This document shows, in pieces, positions 35,601-47,644 of a stretch of 64,000 bases of DNA. This DNA comes from Pseudoips prasinana (Eukaryota > Arthropoda > Insecta > Lepidoptera > Nolidae), in the NCBI GenBank assembly GCA_951640165.1, contig OX621266.1, positions 5,580,001 through 5,644,000 of the forward strand, in the 5' to 3' direction. A program made the translations under genes and the position numbers. The notes under the pieces are model-generated. The model saw only the letters and a program-made list of their open reading frames with translations. It searched no databases and was not told where the DNA came from. Each line of letters begins with the position of its first letter. Within the stretch, counting starts at the first letter, position 1.

Positions 35601-38600
35601 CGTGTAAATTGCTAAGAAAATACGGTAAAATCAATTTTCTTTAATTTTCTTGGGGCCAGGAGAACATATTATTTCGTGCCCACGCGTTATGTATAGTCAG
35701 ATTACGAATTACAATACAAAAATATTTAATGTAAAGGCTAAAATTGAAAAAATTGTGTGATGAATTACAGTTTTCTAAAGAAATGTTCCCGAGCTTAGGT
35801 GCAATTTTGTTGTTAAGATTTTGTATGAAAATAAACTATTATGCCAATTTTTTGACGTTTCTGTCGTCCGATTACCGCGAACGGGGTGTCCAAGGACGCG
35901 CCTTAACAAAGGCTATACAGAAACGATCAAAAAATGCGAAAAGTTCTTGAAAAAAAATTGAAATTTGGTCTTAAAACCTGTTTTTGAACCAAATTTTTTG
36001 CCGAAATATGGGTTATTCATTTTGCAATTGCAATTAACACTAAAAACTGACTTGCGATTTTGCGTGTAAATTGCTAAGAAAATACGGGAAAATCAATTTT
36101 CTTTAATTTTCTTGGGGCCAGGAGAACATATTTTTTCGTGCCCACGGGTTATGTTTAGTCAGATTACAAATTACAATACAAAAATATTTAGTGTAAAGGC
36201 TAAAATTGAAAAAATTGTGTGATGAATTACTGTTTTCTAAAGAAATGTTCCCGAGCTTAGGTGCAATTTCGTTGTTAAGATTTTGTATGATAATAAACTA
36301 TAATGCCAATTTTTTTACGGTTCTTTCGTCCGATTACCGCGAACCGGGTAACCAAGGACGCGCCTCACCAAGGGCTATACAGAAACGATCCAAAAATGCG
36401 AAATGTTCTTGAAAAAAAATTGAAATTTGGTCTAAAAACCTGTTTTTGAACCAAATTTTTTGCCGAAATATGGGTTATTGATTTTGCAATTGCAATTAAC
36501 ACGCAGAATCGACTTGCGATTTTGCGTGTAAATTGCTAAGAAAATACGGGACAATCGATTTTCTTTAATTTTCTTGGGGCCAGAAGAACATATTATTTCG
36601 TGCCCACGCGTTTGGTATAGTCAGATTACAAATAACAATACAAAAAAATTAAGTTTTAAGGCTAAAATTTAACAAATTGTGTGATGAATTACTGTTTTCT
36701 AAAGAAATGTTCCCGAGCTTAGGTGCAATTTTGTTGTTAAGATTTTGTATGAAAATAAACTATTATGCCAATTTTTTGACGGTACTTTCGTCCGATTACC
36801 GCGAACGGGATTTATAGGGACGCGCCTCACCAAAGGCTATACAGAAACGATCAAAAAACAAGGGGTGTCCTTGAAAAAAAATTGAAAGTTGGTGTAAAAA
36901 CCTGTTTTAGAACCAATTTTTTTGCCGAAATATGCGTTATTCATTTTACAATTGCAATTAACACGCAGAATCGACTTGCGGTTTTGCGTGTGAATTGCTA
37001 AGAAAATACGGGAAAATCGATTTTCTTTAATTTTCTTGGGGCCGGGAGTACATATTTCATGCCTACGCGTTAGGTATAGTCAGATTACAAATTACAATAC
37101 AAAAATATTTGGTGTAAAGGCTAAAATTGAAAAAATTGTGTGATGAATTACTGTTTTCTAAAGAAATGTTCCCGAGCTTAGGTGCAATTTTGTTGTTAAG
37201 ATTTTGTATGAAAATAAACTATTATGCCAATTTTTTGAAGTTTCTGTTGTCCGATTACCGCGAACGGGGTGTCCAAGGACGCGCCTCAACGAAAGCTATA
37301 CAGAAACGATCAAAAAAGGAGATGTGTTCTTGAAAAAAATTTGAAATTTGGTCTAAATACCTGTTTTTGAACCAATTTTTTTGCCGAAATATGGGTTATT
37401 CATTTTGCAATTGCAATTAACACTAAAAACCGACTTGCGCTTTTGCGTGTAAATTGCTAAGAAAATACGGTAAAATCAATTTTCTTTAATTTTCTTGGGG
37501 CCAGAAGAACATATTATTTCGTGCCCACGCGTTATGTATAGTCAGATTACAAATTACAATACAAAAATATTAAGTGTAAAGGCTAAAATTGAAAAAATTG
37601 TGTGATGAATTACTGTTTTCTAAAGAAATGTTCCCGAGCTTAGGTGCAATTTTGTTGTTAAGATTTTGTATGAAAATAAACTATTATGCCAATTTTTTGA
37701 CGTTTCTGTCGTCCGATTACCGCGAACGGGGTGTCCAAGGACGCGCCTTAACAAAGGCTATACAGAAACGATAAAAAAAGGAGATGTGTTCTTGAAAAAA
37801 AATTGAAATTTGGTCTCAAAACCTGTTTTTGAACCAAATTTTTTGCCGAAATATGGGTTATTCATTTTGCAATTGCAATTAACACTTAAAACCGACTTGC
37901 ACTTTTGCGTGTAAATTGCTAAGAAAATACGGTAAAATCAATTTTCTTTAATTTTCTTGGGGCCAGAAGAACATTTTATTTCGTGCTTACGCGTTATGTA
38001 TAGTCAGATTACAAATTACAATACAAAAATATTTAGTGTAAAGGCTAAAATTTAAAAAATTGTGTGATGAATTACTGTTTTCTAAAGAAATGTTCCCGAG
38101 CTTAGGTGCAATTTTGTTGTTAAGATTTTGTATGAAAATAAACTATTATGCCAATTTTTTGACGTTTCTGTCGTCCGATTACCGCGAACGGGGTGTCCAA
38201 GGACGCGCCTCACCGAGGGCTATACAGAAACGATAAAAAAATGCGAAAAGTTCTTGAAAAAAAATTGAAAATTTTGTCTCCTGTTTTTGAACCAAATTTT
38301 TTGCCGAAATATGGGTTATTCATTTTGCAATTGCAATTAACACTAAAAACTGACTTGCGCTTTTGCGTGTAAATTGCTAAGAAAATACGGGAAAATCGAT
38401 TTTCTTTAATTTCCTTGGGGCCGGGAGTACATATTTCATGCCTACGCGTTAGGTATAGTCAGATTACAAATTACAATACAAAAATATTAAGTGTAAAGGC
38501 TAAAATTGAAAAAATTGTGTGATGAATAACTGTTTTCTAAAGAAATGTTCCCGAGCTTAGGTGCAATTTTGTTGTTAAGATTTTGTATGAAAATAAACTA

Positions 38601-40812
38601 TTATGCCAATTTTTTGACGTTTCTGTCGTCCGATTACCGCGAACGGGGTGTCCAAGGACGCGACTTAACAAAGGCTATACAGAAACGATAAAAAAAGGAG
38701 ATGTGTTCTTGAAAAAAAATTGAAATTTGGTCTCAAAACCTGTTTTTGAACCAAATTTTTTGCCGAAATATGGGTTATTCATTTTGCAATTGCAATTAAC
38801 ACTAAAAACCGATTTGCGCTTTTGCGTGTAAATTGCTAAGAAAATACGGGAAAATCAATTTTCTTTAATTTTCTTGGGGCCAGAAGAACATATTATTTCG
38901 TGCCCACGCGTTAGGTATAGTCAGATTACAAATTACAATACAAAAATATTTAGTGTAAAGGCTATTTAGTGTAAAGGCTATACAGAAACGATCCAAAAAT
39001 GCGAAATGTTCTTGAAAAAAAATTGAAATTTGGTCTAAAAACCTGTTTTTGAACCAAATTTTTTGCCGAAATATGGTTTATTGATTTTGCAATTGCAATT
39101 AACACGCAGAATCGACTTGCGATTTTGCGTGTAAATTGCTAAGAAAATACGGGAAAATCGATTTTCTTTAATTTTATTGGGGCCGGAAGAACATATTATT
39201 TCGTGCCCACGCGTTTGGTTTAGTCAGATTACAAATTACAATACAAAAATATTTAGTGTTAAGGCTAAAATTTAAAAAATTGTGTGATGAATTACTGTTT
39301 TCTAAAGAAATGTTCCCGAGCTTAGGTGCAATTTTGTTGTTAAGATTTTGTATGAAAATAAACTATTATGCCAATTTTTTGACGTTTCTGTCGTCCGATT
39401 ACCGCGAACGGGATTTATAGGGACGCGCCTCACCAAAGGCTATACAGAAACGATCATAAAACAAGGGGTGTCCTTGAAAAAAAATTGAAATTTGGTGTAA
39501 AAACCTGTTTTTGAACCAATTTTTTTGCCGAAATATGCGTTATTCATTTTACAATTGCAATTAACACGCAGAATCGACTTGCGGTTTTGCGTGTTAATTG
39601 CTAAGAAAATACGGGAAAATCGATTTTCTTTAATTTTCTTGGGGCCGGGAGTACATATTTCATGCCTACGCGTTAGGTATAGTCAGATTACAAATTACAA
39701 TACAAAAATATTTGATGTAAAGGCTAAAATTGAAAAAATTGTGTGATGAATTACTGTTTTCTAAAGAAATGTTCCCGAGCTTAGGTGCAATTTTGTTGTT
39801 AAGATTTTGTATGAAAATAAACTATTATGCCAATTTTTTGAAGTTTCTGTTTTCCGATTACCGCGAACGGGGTGTCCAAGGACGCGCCTCAACGAAGGCT
39901 ATACAGAAATGATCAAAAAAGGAGATGTGTTCTTAAAAAAAATTTAAAATTTGGTCTAAAAACCTGTTTTTGAACCAATTTTTTTGCCGAAATATGGGTT
40001 ATTCATTTTGCAATTGCAATTAACACTTAAAACCGACTTGCACTTTTGCGTGTAAATTGCTAAGAAAATACGGTTAAATCAATTTTCTTTAATTTTCTTG
40101 GGGCCAGAAGAACATATTATTTCGTGCCCACGCGTTATGTATAGTCAGATTACAAATTACAATACAAAACTATTTAGTGTAAAGGCTAATATTGCAAAAA
40201 ATTTGTGATGAATTACAGTTTTCTAAAGAAATGTTCCCGAGCTTAGGTGCAATTTTGTTGTTAAGATTTTGTATGAAAATAAACTATTATGCCAATTTTT
40301 TGACGTTTCTGTCGTCCGATTACCGCGAACGGGGTGTCCAAGGACGCGCCTTAACAAAGGCTATACAGAAACGATCAAAAAAGGAGATGTGTCCTTGAAA
40401 AAAAATTGAAATTTGGTCTCAAAACCTGTTTTTGAACCAAATTTTTTGCCGAAATATGGGTTATTCATTTTGCAATTGCAATTAACACTTAAAACCGACT
40501 TGCACTTTTGCGTGTAAATTGCTAAGAAAATACGGTAAAATCAATTTTCTTTAATTTTCTTGGGGCCAGAAGAACATTTTATTTCGTGCTTACGCGTTAT
40601 GTATAGTCAGATTACAAATTACAATACAAAAATATTTAGTGTAAAGGCTAAAATTTAAAAAATTGTGTGATGAATTACTGTTTTCTAAAGAAATGTTCCC
40701 GAGCTTAGGTGCAATTTTGTTGTTAAGATTTTGTATGAAAATAAACTATTATGCCAATTTTTTGACGTTTCTGTCGTCCGATTACCGCGAACGGGGTGTC
40801 CAAGGACGCGCC
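32651..40812 (+). repeat. Higher-order repeat block C
   Basis: Matches block A at +19187 and block B at +6753. One monomer near its start is missing relative to A and B (fusion near 32700-32767). One single-base difference noted: GGTAAAATC here (about 37470) against GGTTAAATC in A and B. It diverges from A at about 40812. Confidence 0.9.
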
Positions 40813-43800
40813 TCACCGAGGGCTATACAGAAACGATAAAAAAATGCGAAAAGTTCTTGAAAAAAAATTGAAAATTTTGTCTCCTGTTTTTGAACCAAAT
40901 TTTTTGCCGAAATATGGGTTATTCATTTTGCTATTGCAATTAACACGCAGAATCGACTTGCGGTTTTGCGTGTAAATTGCTAAGAAAATACGGGAAAATC
41001 AATTTTCTTTAATTTTCTTGGGGCCAGGAGAACATATTTTTTCGTGCCCACGGGTTATGTATAGTCAGATTACAAATTACAATACAAAAATATTAAGTGT
41101 AAAGGCTAAAATTGAAAAAATTGTGTGATGAATTACTGTTTTCTAAAGAAATGTTCCCGAGCTTAGGTGCAATTTTGTTGTTAAGATTTTGTATGATAAT
41201 AAACTATAATGCCAATTTTTTTACGGTTCTTTCGTCCGATTACCGCGAACCGGGTAACCAAGGACGCGCCTCACCAAGGGCTATACAGAAACGATCCAAA
41301 AATGCGAAATGTTCTTGAAAAAAAATTGAAATTTGGTCTAAAAACCTGTTTTTGAACCAAATTTTTTTCCGAAATATGGGTTATTGATTTTGCATTTGCA
41401 ATTAACACGCAGAATCGACTTGCGATTTTGCGTGTAAATTGCTAAGAAAATACGGGACAATCGATTTTCTTTAATTTTCTTGGGGCCGGAAGAACATATT
41501 ATTTCGTGCCCACGCGTTTGGTTTAGTCAGATTACAAATTACAATACAAAAATATTTAGTGTTAAGGCTAAAATTTAAAAAATTGTGTGATGAATTACTG
41601 TTTTCTAAAGAAATGTTCCCGAGCTTAGGTGCAATTTTGTTGTTAAGATTTTGTATGAAAATAAACTATTATGCAAATTTTTTGACGTTTCTGTCGTCCG
41701 ATTACCGCGAACGGGATTTATAGGGACGCGCCTCACCAAAGGCTATACAGAAACGATAAAAAAACAAGGGGTGTCCTTGAAAAAAAATTGAAATTTGGTG
41801 TAAAAACCTGTTTTTGAACCAATTTTTTTGCCGAAATATGCGTTATTCATTTTACAATTGCAATTAACACGCAGAATCGACTTGCAGTTTTGCGTGTTAA
41901 TTGCTAAGAAAATACGGGAAAATCGATTTTCTTTAATTTTCTTGGGGCCGGGAGTACATATTTCATGCCTACGCGTTAGGTATAGTCAGATTACAAATTA
42001 CAATACAAAAATATTTGGTGTAAAGGCTAAAATTGAAAAAATTGTGTGATGAATTACTGTTTTCTAAAGAAATGTTCCCGAGCTTAGGTGCAATTTTGTT
42101 GTTAAGATTTTGTATGAAAATAAACTATTATGCCAATTTTTTGAAGTTTCTGTTTTCCGATTACCGCGAACGGGGTGTCCAAGGACGCGCCTCAACGAAG
42201 GCTATACAGAAACGATCAAAAAAGGAGATGTGTTCTTAAAAAAAATTTAAAATTTGGTCTAAAAACCTGTTTTTGAACCAATTTTTTTGCCGAAATATGG
42301 GTTATTCATTTTGCAATTGCAATTAACACTTAAAACCGACTTGCACTTTTGCGTGTAAATTGCTAAGAAAATACGGTAAAATCAATTTTCTTTAATTTTC
42401 TTGGGGCCAGAAGAACATATTATTTCGTGCCCACGCGTTATGTATAGTCAGATTACAAATTACAATACAAAACTATTTAGTGTAAAGGCTAATATTGCAA
42501 AAAATTTGTGATGAATTACAGTTTTCTAAAGAAATGTTCCCGAGCTTAGGTGCAATTTTGTTGTTAAGATTTTGTATGAAAATAAACTATTATGCCAATT
42601 TTTTGACGTTTCTGTCGTCCGATTACCGCGAACGGGGTGTCCAAGGACGCGCCTTAACAAAGGCTATACAGAAACGATCAAAAAAGGAGATGTGTCCTTG
42701 AAAAAAAATTGAAATTTGGTCTCAAAACCTGTTTTTGAACCAAATTTTTTGCCGAAATATGGGTTATTCATTTTGCAATTGCAATTAACACTTAAAACCG
42801 ACTTGCACTTTTGCGTGTAAATTGCTAAGAAAATACGGTAAAATCAATTTTCTTTAATTTTCTTGGGGCCAGAAGAACATTTTATTTCGTGCTTACGCGT
42901 TATGTATAGTCAGATTACAAATTACAATACAAAAATATTTAGTGTAAAGGCTAAAATTTAAAAAATTGTGTGATGAATTACTGTTTTCTAAAGAAATGTT
43001 CCCGAGCTTAGGTGCAATTTTGTTGTTAAGATTTTGTATGAAAATAAACTATGATGCCAATTTTTTGACGTTTCTGTCGTCCGATTACCGCGAACGGGGT
43101 GTCCAAGGACGCGCCTCACCGAGGGCTATACAGAAACGATAAAAAAATGCGAAAAGTTCTTGAAAAAAAATTGAAAATTTTGTCTAAAAACCTGTTTTTG
43201 AACCAAATTTTTTGCCGAAATATGGGTTATTCATTTTGCAATTGCAATTAACACTAAAAACTGACTTGCGCTTTTGCGTGTAAATTGCTACGAAAATACG
43301 GGAAAATCGAGTTTCTTTAATTTTCTTGGGGCCGGGAGTACATATTTCATGCCTACGCGTTAGGTATAGTCAGATTACAAATTACAATACAAAAATATTA
43401 AGTGTAAAGGCTAAAATTGAAAAAATTGTGTGATGAATTACTGTTTTCTAAAGAAATGTTCCCGAGCTTAGGTGCAATTTTGTTGTTAAGATTTTGTATG
43501 ATAATAAATTATAATGCCAATTTTTTTACGGTTCTTTCGTCCGATTACCGCGAACCGGGTAACCAAGGACGCGCCTCACCAAGGGCTATACAGAAACGAT
43601 CCAAAAATGCGAAATGTTCTTGAAAAAAAATTGAAATTTGGTCTAAAAACCTGTTTTTGAACCAAATTTTTTGCCGAAATATGGGTTATTGATTTTGCAA
43701 TTGCAATTAACACGCAGAATCGACTTGCGATTTTGCGTGTAAATTGCTAAGAAAATACGGGACAATCGATTTTCTTTAATTTTCTTGGGGCCGGAAGAAC

Positions 43801-45010
43801 ATATTATTTCGTGCCCACGCGTTTGGTTTAGTCAGATTACAAATTACAATACAAAAATATTTAGTGTTAAGGCTAAAATTAAAAAAATTGTGTGATGAAT
43901 TACTGTTTTCTAAAGAAATGTTCCCGAGCTTAGGTGCAATTTTGTTGTTAAGATTTTGTATGAAAATAAACTATTATGCCAATTTTTTGACGTTTCTGTC
44001 GTCCGATTACCGCGAACGGGATTTATAGGGACGCGCCTCACCAAAGGCTATACAGAAACGATCAAAAAACAAGGGGTGTCTTTGAAAAAAAATTGAAATT
44101 TGGTGTAAAAACCTGTTTTTGAACCAATTTTTTTGCCGAAATATGCGTTATTCATTTTACAATTGCAATTAACACGCAGAATCGACTTGCGGTTTTGCGT
44201 GTTAATTGCTAAGAAAATACGGGAAAATCGATTTTCTTTAATTTTCTTGGGGCCGGGAGTACATATTTCATGCCTACGCGTTAGGTATAGTCAGATTACA
44301 AATTACAATACAAAAATATTTGGTGTAAAGGCTAAAATTGAAAAAATTGTGTGATGAATTACTGTTTTCTAAAGAAATGTTCCCGAGCTTAGGTGCAATT
44401 TTGTTGTTAAGATTTTGTATGAAAATAAACTATTATGCCAATTTTTTGACTGTACTTTAGTCCGATTAACGCGAATGGGATTTATAGGGACGCGCCTCAC
44501 CGAAGACTATACAGAAACGATCAAAAAAGGAGATGTGTTCTTAAAAAAAATTTAAAATTTGGTCTTAAAACCTGTTTTTGAACCAATTTTTTTGCCGAAA
44601 TATGGGTTATTCATTTTGCAATTGCAATTAACACTTAAAACCGACTTGCACTTTTGCGTGTAAATTGCTAAGAAAATACGGTAAAATCAATTTTCTTTCA
44701 TTTTCTTGGGGCCAGAAGAACATATTATTTCGTGCCCACGCGTTATGTATAGTCAGATTACAAATTACAATTCAAAAATATTTAGTGTAAAGGCTAATAT
44801 TGCAAAAAATTTGTGATGAATTACAGTTTTCTAAAGAAATGTTCCCGAGCTTAGGTGCAATTTTGTTGTTAAGATTTTGTATGAAAATAAACTATTATGC
44901 CAATTTTTTGACGTTTCTGTCGTCCGATTACCGCGAACGGGGTGTCCAAGGACGCGCCTTAACAAAGGCTATACAGAAACGATCAAAAAAGGAGATGTGT
45001 TCTTGAAAAA
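39270..45010 (+). repeat. Five-monomer higher-order repeat, 2303-2305 bp period
   Basis: Equivalent variant monomers start at 39730 and 42033 (2303 bp), 40192, 42495 and 44800 (2303 and 2305 bp), and 41112 and 43417 (2305 bp). A further two-monomer step of 926 bp follows (44800 to 45726). This is a shorter, younger periodicity than the 6753-bp unit. Confidence 0.85.
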
Positions 45011-47644
45011 AATTTGAAATTTGGTCTCAAAACCTGTTTTTGAACCAAATTTTTTTGCCGAAATATGGGTTATTCATTTTGCAATTGCAATTAACACTTA
45101 AAACCGACTTGCACTTTTGCGTGTAAATTGCTAAGAAAATACGGTAAAATCAATTTTCTTTAATTTTCTTGGGGCCAGAAGAACATTTTATTTCGTGCTT
45201 ACGCGTTATGTATAGTCAGATTACAAATTACAATACAAAAATATTTAGTGTAAAGGCTAAAATTTAAAAAATTGTGTGATGAATTACTGTTTTCTAAAGA
45301 AATGTTCCCGAGCTTAGGTGCAATTTTGTTGTTAAGATTTTGTATGAAAATAAACTATTATGCCAATTTTTTGACGTTTCTGTCGTCCGATTACCGCGAA
45401 CGGGGTGTCCAAGGACGCGCCTCACCGAGGGCTATACAGAAACGATAAAAAAATGCGAAAAGTTCTTGAAAAAAAATTGAAAATTTTGTCTAAAAACCTG
45501 TTTTTGAACCAAATTTTTTGCCGAAATATGGGTTATTCATTTTGCAATTGCAATTAACACTAAAAACTGACTTGCGCTTTTGCGTGTAAATTGCTAAGAA
45601 AATACGGAAAATTCGATTTTCTTTAATTTTCTTGGGGCCAGAAGAACATATTATTTCGTGCCCACGCGTTATGTATAGTCAGATTACAAATTACAATACA
45701 AAAATATTTAGTGTAAAGGCTAATATTGCAAAAAATTTGTGATGAATTACAGTTTTCTAAAGAAATGTTCCCGAGCTTAGGTGCAATTTTGTTGTTAAGA
45801 TTTTGTATGAAAATAAACTATTATGCCAATTTTTTGACGTTTCTGTCGTCCGATTACCGCGAACGGGGTGTCCAAGGACGCGCCTTAACAAAGGCTATAC
45901 AGAAACGATCAAAAAAGGAGATGTGTTCTTGAAAAAAAATTGAAATTTGGTCTCAAAACCTGTTTTTGAACCAAATTTTTTGCCGAAATATGGGTTATTC
46001 ATTTTGCAATTGCAATTAACACTTAAAACCGACTTGCACTTTTGCGTGTAAATTGCTAAGAAAATACGGTAAAATCAATTTTCTTTAATTTTCTTGGGGC
46101 CAGAAGAACATTTTATTTCGTGCTTACGCGTTATGTATAGTCAGATTACAAATTACAATACAAAAATATTTAGTGTAAAGGCTAAAATTTAAAAAATTGT
46201 GTGATGAATTACTGTTTTCTAAAGCAATGTTCCCGAGCTTAGGTGCAATTTTGTTGTTAAGATTTTGTATGATAATAAACTATAATGCCAATTTTTTTAC
46301 GGTTCTTTCGTCCGATTACCGCGAACCGGGTAACCAAGGACGCGCCTAACCAAGGGCTTTACAGAAACGATCCAAAAATGCGAAATGTTCTTAAAAAAAA
46401 ATTGAAATTTGGTCTAAAAACCTGTTTTTGAACCAAATTTTTTGCCGAAATATGGGTTATTGATTTTGCAATTGCGATTAACACGCAGAATCGATTTGCG
46501 ATTTTGCGTGTAAATTGCTAAGAAAATACGGGACAATCGATTTTCTTTAATTTTCTTGGGGCCGGAAGAACATATTATTTCGTGCTCACGCGTTAGGTTT
46601 AGTCAGATTACAAATAACAATACAAAAATATTTAGTGTAAAGGCTAAAATTGAAAAAATTGTGTGATGAATTACTGTTTTCTAAAGAAATGTTCCCGAGC
46701 TTAGGTGCAATTTTGTTTTTAAGATTTTGTATGATAATAAACTATTATGCCAATTTTTTTACGGTTCTTTCATCCGATTACCGCGAACCGGGTAACCAAG
46801 GACGCGCCTCAACAAGGGCTATACAGAAACGATCCAAAAATGCGAAGTGTTCTTGAAAAAAAATTGAAATTTGGTCTAAAAACCTGTTTTTGAACCAAAT
46901 TTTTTGCCGAAATATGGGTTATATATTTTGCAATTGCAATTAACACGCAGAATCGACTTGCGATTTTGCGTGTAAATTGCTAAGAAAATACGGGACAATC
47001 GATTTTCTTTAATTTTCTTGGGGCCGGAAGAACATATTATTTCGTGCCCACGCGTTAGGTATAGTCAGATTACAAATTACAATAGTAAGATATTTAGTGT
47101 AAAGGCCTAAATTGAAAAAATTGTGTGATGAATTACTGTTTTCTAAAGAAATGTTCCCGAGCTTAGGTGCAATTTTGTTGTTAAGATTTTGTATGAAAAT
47201 AAACTATTATGCCAATTTTTTGACGGTTCTTTAGTCCGATTAACGCGAACGGGATTTATAGGGACGCGCCTCACCGAAGGCTATACAGAAACGATCAAAA
47301 AACGAGGGGTGACCTTGAAAAAAATTTGAAATTTGGTCTAAAAACCTGTTTTTGAAACAAATTTTTTGCCGAAATATGGGTTATTCATTTTACAATTGCA
47401 ATTAACACGCAGAATCGACTTTCGGTTTTGCGTGTAAATTGCTAAGAAAATACGGTAAAATCAATTTTCTTTAATTTTCTTGGGGCCAGAAGAACATTTT
47501 ATTTCGTGCCCACGCGTTAGGTATAGTCAGATTACAAATTACAATACAAAAATATTTAGTGTAAAGGCTAAAATTGAAAAAATTGTGTGATGAATTACTG
47601 TTTTCTAAAGAAATGTTCCCGAGCTTAGGTGCAATTTTGTTGTT
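45011..47644 (+). repeat. Right end of the satellite array, more diverged units
   Basis: The last six or so monomers hold more private changes (for example around 46330, 46920 and 47090) than the interior, the pattern expected at array edges where homogenisation is weaker. The final unit is cut at about 47644 at the inverted junction. Confidence 0.75.

Larger units (their letters stand above)
12654..47644 (+). repeat. Satellite array, ~462-bp monomer with higher-order repeats
   Basis: About 35 kb of head-to-tail monomers, mostly 460-462 bp (for example starts at 12868, 13330, 14252, 15637, 16557, 17019 of the same phase), roughly 75 copies by length. All copies are in one orientation. Invariant landmarks include GAGCTTAGGTGCAATTT, TTTTTTGCCGAAATAT, a GCAATTGC palindrome and TTTCTTTAATTTTCTTGGGG. 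Monomers differ by short swaps, and sets of variants recur in fixed order over kilobases, which is higher-order repeat structure. Many monomers hold a chance open stretch of 60-97 codons; these start at TTG in several copies, break in others and are not genes. Such arrays are typical of heterochromatin. Copy number may be distorted by assembly. Confidence 0.97.

Noticed and set aside
12654..47644. CRISPR-like array
   Set aside because: The repeat is ~462 bp with no short repeat/spacer alternation, and the genome is eukaryotic.
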